DNA of 64,000 bases from Leishmania infantum JPCM5. Its lineage: Eukaryota > Euglenozoa > Kinetoplastea > Trypanosomatida > Trypanosomatidae. Position 1 is the stretch's first letter. Every line of letters begins with the position of its first letter. The DNA lies in assembly GCF_000002875.2 (NCBI RefSeq), contig NC_009418.2:976130-1040129 (forward strand). Reading direction: 5' to 3'. The notes beneath the pieces are model-generated. The model ran no database searches, was not told where the DNA came from, and saw nothing but the letters and a program-made list of their open reading frames with translations. This document shows, one piece after another, positions 55,140 through 64,000 of the stretch. The position numbers and the translations under genes were made by a program.

Positions 55140-58100
55140 TCTTTGCTCTGCTGTCTGCTTCCCGCCTACTCCTCGGCCTCTTTTTCTGTCTATCGAGTGC
55201 ACGTCCACTTCACTCTTCCCTGCGTGCGTGTGCGTGACCATGAGGACGGTGACGGCAGATCAAGGATGAAAAAGGAAATTTAGAAGACACGCGCACACGC
55301 ATACACATAGATAACAAAAACGAGAAGAGTTAGCTGCTGTCGCTGTGTGTGCGCGTGTGCAGTTGTCTCCTTTTCTGATTCGCCGTCCTCTCTCTTCGCC
55401 GCTGTATGCTGATGACAACCCATGCGAGCTTGTTCCTTTTCAATCCCCCTCCCCACAGGCCGTTCTAACCCTCCCCCTTACATTTTTTCCTTCTTTTCTT
55501 TACAGTTTTCTTCGTTTGTGGTTCTTTTCCTTTTTTCGAGCTTGGCCCCGGCATAGTTCACCAGGCCGATGCACCTCTCCCTCCCATCATGCTGGCGTTG
55601 TTGTCTGTGTTTCTGTGTGTCTGTGTGCGTACACAACAGCATCAAAACATGCCGAAAAGGAAGAAAAAGCGGTCGGAACGACGAGACGAAAAGCCTGCCG
55701 CTTCCGCTGCTTTTGAGTTAGTGCTGTTCAGCCTTCTGAGGGATGCGTGTTTGTCTTGCGTCACAGGCACGTTTGTGTTTCTGCTCTTGCTTGTCTTCCT
55801 GTTTTCCGCCTTTTCTGAAAAGCACGGCGGCGGTGTGTGTGTGTGTGGGCGTGGGGGGGGTTGGGCAAGGACCATGTGCACGCGCACATGTCGTCTGTAA
55901 CCAACTACGCAGCCACGATCTCTCGGTTCTTTTGCCTTTCTTTCCTTCTTTTTTTTCCTGTTAACCATCACTGACTACACATAGACAGTCCACACACACA
56001 CACGCACATATGCCCGCGGGCGACTTAGCGTAGGCGCAGCGGCTCGAGAACGAGAGAGAAGGGCAGTAGATGGGCTGAAGCCAAATTTTCACCGGCATAT
56101 AAGCCGGAAGGAATGAAGCGCGTGAGCAACGAAACTCTACCACCACGATCAGTACAAAAAGAGCGCTGCGCTCATGTGCACGAGAGGCCCGGGAAGGGAG
56201 GCAAGTCTGGAATCGAGGGAGACAGTAGAGGAGGTGCGACATTAACTCCCTCCCCGAGGAACGCACACGCGCGCACACACATGCGACCTTTTTGTTCTTC
56301 CCTCCGCTTTATCCCGTCGTCTCCACACAAGGAGCCAGAAAAGAGGAGTAACGCGCTTTTTATTTTATCCCCTCTCTCTGCTCGGCACTGACCTACTCCT
56401 TCTTGCCTGTTTCTCCATTACATCGTAGAGTATCTCTGTTTGCGCCTCCACCCCCTTCTGCTCCCGAAACACACACACACACACACATACACCTACTTTT
56501 AAGCATACTCGGGCTCTTATCCCTGCTTGCTTGCCAGGGCAAAGAGTGCCGAAGAAAATTGGCGGATGGGGGAGGGGGGAAACTCCTGAAAGAGAGAGTG
56601 GAGATTTTAAGTTACCGCTGGCCGCAACACCTGACATGAGCAAGTGGTATGTGTGTGTGTGCGCGCATTGGCGGTACCCTGCAAATGTGAGTTAGCATGG
56701 CTTCTCTTCCCCTTTTTTGTCTCTTTCTTGATTGCTCCTTCCCTCTCTGGGCTGGATTTTGGGCGAGGCGATAGACTCTTCAGGTGATCATCACGGCTAG
56801 GCGGAAGCGACGCGGAAAATGGTATCTGCTCTTCCCTGCCTCTTCTCTTCTCCCCCATTTCGTCTTATGTGGGCCATGCCCCGCCGCATTTGTTGTCGGG
56901 GAGTTTTCTCTTTGATTTTCATATTTTTTTTCCTCTTCACCCGTTGCTTCCCTGACTCAACGCGTGCGTTGCTGATGCTCTGCCTGCAACCGTTACTTCG
57001 TGTTTGCTCATTCTTTTGGTTTGGTGCTCTGCGTTCTCAAGTGCCATGTGTGCCAGAAGCATTCGTCTGCGCCTGTCTGTGTCTGTGTCGCGTTGCGTGC
57101 TGGTATTCTCGCCGCGTTGGTGGTGGTGGTGGTGGGGGCTCCCACTTCTCATTCAATAGCGAACTCATTTTCCTTTGTGTGCCATTTTTCCTCTTTTTTA
57201 TCTCTTCGTCTTCTGTTTTGCTCTTCTCCGCTCGCACATGGTGGAAAACAGGAACGCAACCCCCCCCCCCCGAGAAAAAAAAGACGACAGCAACACACGC
57301 GCGCAGATGGACTAACCCCTTTTTGCTTTTGTCTTCGTCGCCTTGCCTTCACTGATTCGCATGTCTTTTTTTCCCTCTGTTTCTTGTTTAGCCTCTTTTT
57401 CACCTAGGGAGGTGAAAACAATCTCGAAGCAGATGAGCACACACACAGACACGCACACCAGGATACGCAAAAAAGGAGCGAAAACAAAACAGCGATATTT
57501 AGCCCACGAACGCAAGAATGCCCAGACTGCCTTCAAACACATTTGCCTTTGCATTTTGTGTCTCTAGAGTGTACGAGAAGACGTTGCACATATGTATGCG
57601 TGTGTGTGTGTTTAGGGGGGGGGTGATGTGGAGGCGCTGGTGGTCGTCTTTTTTTTGAGTTGTTTCTTCTCATTCACTCGTGAGTTGGCTGCTGGTGTCA
57701 TCATCTTTTACTTTGGTGTGCTTGCGAAAAGGCGGACAAGTTGCTGCGACGTACGCGGATCAGCCTTTCACTGGCCCGAAAACATAGTACCAAACAGCAT
57801 CATGAGACTAAAGAGCGAACACGACGACAAGAAGTACCCACTCTCTTGTGTAGGGGGCTATCAAATGGACGATAAACCCGTCGAGCAACGCGACTCGTCC
57901 AATCGTGAGAAGGCGCCGGGGGACTGAAGGAGATGGAAAAGTCACTCGGGAGTTGATGGTGCTTTTTGCGCGTTGCTTGCGTGCACGTCCTTCCTGTTCC
58001 CCCATGCTCGCCCCTTTTATCTCCCCAAGTACTGGGGCTTCTCTCTTCCACGCGTGTTGTACTGTACCTCCTCCTGGCGTGCCGTGCGTGCTGCACCGTG

Positions 58101-58482
58101 CCTTTCAGGCGCCTCCGACGACTGCCGTTTATGCGCATCCCTGCTCTTCTTTTCCTCGTCCACTTCTGTACCTGTTTGTGGCCCGCCGCTTTGGTTGTCT
58201 TCTGCATTCGTCACCAACCTGCACGACTGGCTGGTCGGTGTGTCCCATACACGTGCCTCACCTCCTCTACCTGTCCTCCCTTTCTGTTGGATCCGTCTTT
58301 ATCATCACCCACACACACGCCCTGTTCCCCTATTCGCGGAAGATTTTCACAAAAAGAATTAGCCTTCCTTCTCATCTGCGTTTCGACACGGTTTCGTCTC
58401 TCGCATCGCATACAGCCCGCCTTACTCTGCCCTGCATTTTTCCTTTTTTAACTTTCGCAACAGGAAAACCCGCTAAGCAGCA
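55140..58482. other. Intergenic region upstream of the Alba gene
   Basis: No gene is supported in this 3.3-kb stretch. It includes GT runs (55,830-55,850; 57,597-57,612), CA runs (55,990-56,006; 56,470-56,488), a C11-C12 run near 57,261-57,272, and a strongly pyrimidine-rich section from 58,240 that leads to the Alba splice acceptor. Open frames such as 57,905-58,480 read straight through UTR-like sequence into or beside the Alba start and have no domain character. Confidence 0.55.
58462..58463 (+). promoter_or_regulatory. Predicted trans-splice acceptor of the Alba gene
   Basis: A long tract (CTGCATTTTTCCTTTTTT) is followed by AACTTTCGCAACAG. This AG is the first after the tract and lies 19 nt before the ATG, a typical geometry for a highly expressed trypanosomatid gene. 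Confidence 0.65.
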
Positions 58483-59079
58483 ATGCCGCCACGTCCGTCT
58501 CGTGATGAGTACCGCCGCGTCCGCGAGGGCCGCGAGAATCGCGACCGCCCCGAGGGTGCTGAGAACGAGGTGCGTGTGACTGCTACCCATGGCCAGCACA
58601 GCTACATCTCGTACGTCATCGCCGTGCTGAACGGTGAAGATGGCAAGACGCGCAACGACACGGTAAAGATCAGCGGTATGGGCGGCGCCATCTACAACGC
58701 CGTCAACATCGCCGAAATTGTGAAGCGCCGCATTTCTGGCCTGCACCAGGTCACTGAGCTGGGCTCTGAGCTGGTTCGCGACGAGTACGAGCCGATCGAC
58801 CGCACCCGGAACCCTGAGAACGTCGTGGTGGAGCGCAAGGTGTCCACAATCCTCATCACGTTGTCCCGTAACTGTTTGGACAAGTCCAACCCTGGTTACC
58901 AGGAGCCGATTCCGGATAGCGAGGTGACGGAGCAGGAGAGGCGCGACCCCAATATGAGCCGTCGCGGCGGTCGTGGTGGCAGCCGTGGTGGCCGTGGTGG
59001 CAGCCGTGGTGGTCGTGGCGGAAGCCGTGGTGGCCGCGGGGTAGCGGCCATCGATCGCCGCGATGACCGCGAGAACTAG
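58483..59079 (+). CDS. ALBA3: Alba-domain RNA-binding protein with RGG tail
   Basis: This 198-residue protein belongs to the Alba family; kinetoplastid members bind mRNA, associate with translation machinery and stress granules, and regulate stage-specific transcripts. Seen: a charged N-terminus (1-25), an Alba fold at about 27-115 (NEVRVTATHGQHSYISYVI...DTVKISGMGGAIYNAVNIAEIVKRR...VVVERKVSTILITLSR), a short acidic/Pro linker, and a Gly/Arg-rich tail (about 159-186) with three RGGRGGS units, a probable arginine-methylation and RNA-binding segment. The last residues are acidic/basic (DRRDDREN). Trypanosomatids have a short Alba without RGG and a longer RGG-bearing type; this matches the latter (ALBA3/ALBA4 in T. 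brucei, the about 20-kDa Alba in Leishmania). Only one copy is seen here. It has a strong acceptor 19 nt upstream. Confidence 0.95.
   Translation: MPPRPSRDEYRRVREGRENRDRPEGAENEVRVTATHGQHSYISYVIAVLNGEDGKTRNDTVKISGMGGAIYNAVNIAEIVKRRISGLHQVTELGSELVRDEYEPIDRTRNPENVVVERKVSTILITLSRNCLDKSNPGYQEPIPDSEVTEQERRDPNMSRRGGRGGSRGGRGGSRGGRGGSRGGRGVAAIDRRDDREN
58960..59042 (+). repeat. 21-bp RGG-encoding minisatellite
   Basis: Imperfect direct repeats encode the unit RGGRGGS about three times, with codon changes CGT/CGC and GGT/GGC/GGA. Such a tract can gain or lose units by slippage and vary the RGG dose between strains. Confidence 0.8.
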
Positions 59080-62000
59080 AAACGCGGGGAAAGTAAATAG
59101 CGGGAATGGGGGGGGGGCTGGCTATTTGCCGGCGCGCACCTGGGTGGTGCGTGAGTGTCCCTGCCAGCTTTAGGGCCGTCCATGCCTGCCTCCAAATCCC
59201 TGCCCTTGCAGCCGCACCATCTTTGTGTGTGTGGGGTTTTCATGGTGTGAGTCCTCAGATAGGTGATGCTGTGGGCGGGCACTACACGAAAAGAAAAGCC
59301 ATACCGAAGCAAAATCACACAGACGCGAGGCTCAAGAATGATATAGATGATGAGGTGTATTAGCGCGCTTGTTTTGTGCGGTTTCCTTTTTTTTCACACA
59401 CACATACCGTAGTTGTACCACTCCCCTTCGTACCTCACCCACTTTGCCTTTCTTTGTTTTCGGTTTGCTGGTGTTCGTGGCCATTGCACCGCAGTGCTCC
59501 GGCTTGCGGTGTGGTGATCGCAGCAGCGCCTAGCTGGATCTACTTGTATCTATCTTGCTTCCGTATCAATGTGTGTCTTGGCGTGTGCAGGCGCAAGCCA
59601 CCCCAAACGAGGCGAAATTAGTGCGGAATCCAAGATGACGGAAAGAAAAAGTAGGGATGATTCCGCGTGGGGTTTACGGCATGCGCGCGAGCGACAAGAG
59701 AGAAAAAAAACGAGGGAATGGGGGCAGAGGAGTGGGCGGGGGAGGGGGCCGAAGGAGCAAAGGGGGAAAAAGCCCGCTTGTTTTTTCCACTGCCTCTGCC
59801 CCCCGCCCCCTTCTCTGCCTCTCCGACTTCGCCATCACCGTGCGCGTTTTTTTCTCCCTCTCCTGCGCATATCTGTTGTTTCTTTTGATGTGTTTTGTTG
59901 CGGCTTGGTTCTTTTTTTTCGTTCTTTCTTGGTGTCTTGACGATTTTTTCCTCTTCGATTTTTTTTTTGTGATGTTGAGGGGAATGGGTGACGACCCTCT
60001 TCGTGTAGTGGTTCGACTGTCTTCCTCCACAGTCGCTGTGCAGTTCGTTTTTTTTTTCTGTAGTATGCACAAATGCGTATGTGGAGCCCGGTGAAGGCTT
60101 CACACTTTCAGAATCAAGCATATACACACGCACACACCATGAGCAACGTGACGTCGTTCACCCTCTACCCTCTTTTCTATTCTCTTTTCCTTTTCTGTGT
60201 TTGGTTGTTTCTTCTCTCCCTCTTTTCGTTTTTCTCTTCTCTCGTCAGACAACGGTGAAGAAAACACACACACAAAGAAAATAAAAAAGAGGAACAAGCT
60301 GTACGTGTATCTTTTCAAAGTCCTCGAAACCCCTGTACGACCCGGCGATAGTAACTAAAGCAAACATGAACAAAAAAAAAGAGGGCAGACCAACCTCTTT
60401 TTTCTCTCCTCTCCTCTCCTCTCCTCTTCTTTTCCCGTCGGTGTCTCCTTGCCATGCTTGTTGTGCCATTTCGCGGTGATGTTCCCTCCACGTTTTTCGT
60501 TGCCATGCGTGCCCTTCTCTCTTTGCTTTTTCGATGAGCCACAAGAAAAAAAACGCGTGTGAAAGAGACGCGAGATGGGCGAGCAAGCGGCTGACAGAGG
60601 GAATGGCCACAAACCAATTTTTTTTTCTGTTTACTGGGTAGGGGAGAAGGTCGAAAAGAAGACGAAGAGGAGAGGTGCCTCGCTCTCGATTCTGGAGAGG
60701 GCGTTCAATATATAGAGGCTGGCGAAACGGAAGAGAGAGAGCGAAGGGCGAAAAGAGGGAGGGCGAAAACTGATGTCTTGTGACAAAGCCCCCGAAAACC
60801 CCAAATATAAAGAACAACAACAGCAAACAAGAAGAGAGTCGATCTCTCTCCCATCACTCGCGAACGGACATGGACGTAAATTCACACCATCGCTCTTCCA
60901 CCATCAGCCCCCTCCCCCCATCCATCGACCACTTACTCAAGAGTGAAGCTAGCAAAGAACCAGAACTTCTCTGCCCCGCCCCCTTTTTTCCTTTTTCCCC
61001 GACGCCATCCGTACAGACGGGATTGTGTTTTGTTCTCTTTCTCTCCGCCCTGTTTAATGAAGAACTTTTTTCCCCTCTTTTCTTTTCTCTCTCCCCGTTC
61101 ATTTAGGTCTCCTTTCCTCTGAACTATTACGAGCCACCACCACCAGCACCAGCACCACTGTTACCTCTCTTTAATTTGACTCGTCTCTATCCATCGGCCC
61201 ATCTCTTGCCATTCTCTTTGTTTCTTTCTTTTCGTTTTTTTTTGTTGTTCTCTCGGGCGTGTGCCGTGAACCTGTTCATCGTCTGCTCCTTAAAGCTTGT
61301 CTGCATGTCTCACGCAGCATGTGAAGGCGACGAGGCACTAATGTGAGGAGACAGCGGGCCGTCGCGCCCTACATAACAAAAAAAAAACAAAAGAAAATCA
61401 GACATAAAAAGAGATGCGACGAAGACGAAGAGGAAAAAGAAAACGCAAGAAAAAAGAAAAAAAAGAGGAAAAGAAGGCGAGGAAAGAAAAGAACAAAAAC
61501 AGAAATGCAGCCACCCAACCACCCACCCACCCACACACACACACACGTCCCACACGGGCACATACACGCGCGCGCCCTATTTTGTTTGATGCTCGTTTTA
61601 CAAAGAAGAAAGAAAAAAAACACCATCTCACACATGCAGAGAAAAACAAAAAACAAGCAGACCAAGAGTACACGTGGAAGAGGGGGAGGGGTAGACGACG
61701 CGCGCGAAAATAAACGAAAGAGGAGCATAACGGAGAATAATATATATATGATGAGTGCGTGCGTGCGTGCGTGTGTGTGTGGCTGTCTCTCCCGCACTTC
61801 GCCGTTTGTTAGCTCGACTGAGTTTTCCTTTTTTACCCCTTTCTCTCTCGATCTCTTTCTTCTTTCTTGTACATGGGAGGTGTAGGATGGATGATACGGC
61901 ACACATATACAGCGGCGAGAGTGACATTGGCTGAAGCTGCTCGGGAGCACGAGGAAAGAATCCGTTTTTCTTTCGTTGCTTCTCCTTTACTCCGCGTCCC

Positions 62001-64000
62001 GTTTACGTTCAGTACCCAAACTCGCACTATCATTTTTCACTCACTTCCCCGGCTTGCCCTTTACGCCTTGTTTCTCACTGTGTTCGTCGGCGTTCTTGGT
62101 GCCTCCCTCTGTTTTTTCTTCGGTTTTTCGGTTCGGGTTCTTTCTGCCTACCGTGCCCACTGCTGGTGCTGCCTCTTTTTCTTTCTCCTTCGCTCCTCCA
62201 TATCCATTCACGCTTTCGTTTCTCTTCACTGATGCAAGCACACAACGTGTGCTTTTCATCGCTAAGACGAGTGCAAGGGATAACCGTGACGGCTGGACAT
62301 GGGCGGGAGGAAAGGGCGAGCATGACGCAGACACCAAGAGAACGAAAGAGGAAAGGAAAACAACGACAAAAGCAGAGGGCATTGCTAGGGTTCTCGAACA
62401 CTATAGCAAACCTGAAAGCACTGTCTCCTCCGCTGCCGCAGCGACAAGAAGACACGCAAAATCTCAAAATATTTTGCGCTTTTTCCCCCGTTTGTTGGAG
62501 TTCTTCAAGCGTGATTGACGACGACCAAAAAACAGGAAGGAACGAGGAAAAGACGGAATGTACGAATTTGTTTTTATTTTTGCTGTAGGGAAAAGATCAA
62601 ACCATACACGGAAGAAGAAACGGAGATACAAAAAGAGAGAAGCTCCTCCCCTTCCCTCCGCCCTCCCACAAAAAAAAGAAACAGGTAAATGCCATATACC
62701 GAAAAAAATGGAGAGGGAAGAAGAATATGATGCACTGAAGAAAACAAAATCACGCCAACCCATCTTCTTCCCCTCCTCCCTGTCCACCAGGAGAAAAAAG
62801 CGAAATACGAAAAAAAAAACCGCACACCCACAAGAACACATGCGCAGGCAGATCCTCAAGCTCGACGTTTTCGATCAAGGGAAATGCGTTGTTCATGAGC
62901 GGCTTTCGCAGTGACAATGACAGTGAAGAAAGAAGATGAGTCTCAATATGGTCAGAGAACAAGTGAAAGCACAGAAGGACCACTGCACAACTGAAAAAAA
63001 AAAGGAGGAGGATGGGGGGAGGTTTCTCCCCCCTCCCTCCATCCGCACAGAGAGAAGTCCGGTGCCCGGTGAAGCGAAAGCAACAACAAAAAGGGATGTG
63101 ACATGCTCCTTTTTCCTTTTCCCCTTTTCGCGCTTTTACTTTGTGTTTAATTTTTTTTTCATTCTCTTGTGCGTTGCTCTTCTTTTTGGCTGCTGCTACC
63201 AGTGCGATTTTATTTTTTTTCTTTCCACTTTTGTTTCTCTTTCGTTATCTTTCTTTTTTTCGTGTGTTCGGGTGATGCAGCTGTGTTGTCGTCTCTGTTG
63301 GAACTGCTGTTGTGTGCGCGCGTGCTTTTTCTTCGTCCTACTGTCTGAATCCATCCCCCTTCCCCATGCAACGCCCTCTACCCTCCTCGTGCCGTCAATA
63401 TTATGGTTCCTTGTTCGCTCTTGTGTTTTTTTTTTCTCTTCGCTCTCTTTTCTTTTTTTGCTAAATCGCTCACTAAAAAAAATGACGTGAAGCTCTGTGT
63501 GTTCGGTCGCACGGTTTTGTGGCTACTGGGACATCGAAGACATGCACTTCGCCGCCGACGGACTTGTCGCCTGCGGTGTGTTACCGAGAGTGAGGTTATG
63601 AACGAGAGACGCATCGCCCGACGGCGATGGCCCTCTCTAACTTCTCCATCTTTGCTGCTTCCGCACACTGCACATCGTGGCGTTGCTACTGAGGGGGACA
63701 GGCAATTCCTTCTGCGCGCATCTTTCCTTTTCTGCCACGGCAAGCACTTCTGCGCGTTAACTGAACGGGAAATGTGAGGCGTTGGCAACGACAGCGACAC
63801 GCTGTCGAGCGGGCATGTGCCTTCCCTCTATCACCACCACAAGTGCGGGCGGTGCAGAAGAGACCACGCACACACCATCCCTATATTCTCCACTGGTCTC
63901 TCTCCTTGTCTCTCACTTTCTGGTTACTCCAACCGATTTTCACGGCCAATGCCGTATGACGTCTCTTTCTTCTGCACACCGTTATTGCCTCCTTTGTGCC
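59080..64000. other. Long non-coding tail after the Alba gene
   Basis: No credible gene is seen in 4.9 kb. The stretch alternates pyrimidine-rich blocks (59,375-59,460; 59,820-60,250; 61,770-62,230; 63,100-63,480) with purine-rich blocks (59,640-59,770; 60,255-60,300; 60,650-60,780; 61,370-61,730; 62,300-62,830). It contains a CTCCT pentamer run at 60,404-60,427, a CCCA/CA run at 61,519-61,547 and a GTGC/GT run at 61,756-61,781. It may hold a long Alba 3' UTR. Confidence 0.5.
60404..60427. repeat. (CTCCT)n pentanucleotide repeat
   Basis: About five near-perfect CTCCT/CTCTC units occur in the Alba 3' flank, next to an A9 run. This is simple-sequence DNA of no evident function. Confidence 0.85.

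Noticed and set aside
53586..55241. 551-codon minus-strand open frame opposite the 557-residue gene
   Set aside because: Leu/Arg/Val-rich antisense of Glu/Lys-rich coiled coil; the sense frame contains the shared domain and fits the strand of its cluster.
62936..63490. 184-codon plus-strand open frame near the right edge, with apparent membrane segments
   Set aside because: The Phe/Leu/Cys-rich stretch is just translated T-rich sequence; there is no start context, no family resemblance and no balanced composition.

Overview
The window looks like nuclear DNA of a trypanosomatid protozoan, most likely Leishmania or a close relative. Supporting signs are intron-less, GC-rich genes in two head-to-head directional clusters, long intergenic regions full of polypyrimidine tracts and CA/GT microsatellites, a pyrimidine tract plus AG just upstream of several start codons (trans-splicing), and gene families typical of kinetoplastids. 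By recollection of gene order only, the right arm (C2/coiled-coil protein to RGG-tailed Alba protein) resembles the T. brucei CC2D-to-ALBA3 neighbourhood and L. major chromosome 34. No search was possible.

Left arm (1-29,244; all genes on the minus strand). In transcription order away from the centre: a giant repetitive coiled-coil protein, interrupted by a run of 101 N at 23,673-23,773; a 2,428-residue Sec7-domain ARF exchange factor (BIG/GBF type); and two tandem PP2C protein phosphatases. Intergenic stretches are 1.9-3.9 kb and hold no credible gene.

Centre (29,245-35,509). About 6.3 kb without credible coding sequence separates the two clusters. This is a divergent strand-switch region, the expected site of RNA polymerase II initiation on both strands. 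It probably contains a degenerate SIDER-type retroposon remnant.

Right arm (35,510-64,000; all genes on the plus strand). In order: a coiled-coil protein with a C-terminal C2 domain (CC2D-like); a non-dynein protein that carries what looks like a dynein stalk head (microtubule-binding domain) between two coiled coils; a 1,342-residue protein with about 5.5 near-identical 348-bp repeats; a 557-residue coiled-coil protein; and a 198-residue Alba protein with an RGG tail. The last 4.9 kb has no recognisable gene.

The main result is that the genes around the strand-switch region look like a cytoskeletal set. Three of them (giant repeat protein, 1,342-residue protein, 557-residue protein) appear to share one globular domain of about 90 residues, resembling the conserved domain associated with FAZ1-type proteins. 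A fourth is CC2D-like (flagellum attachment zone filament), and a fifth has the dynein-stalk-like module. Two of the genes also carry strongly homogenised tandem arrays (249-bp and 1,047-bp units in one, 348-bp units in the other).
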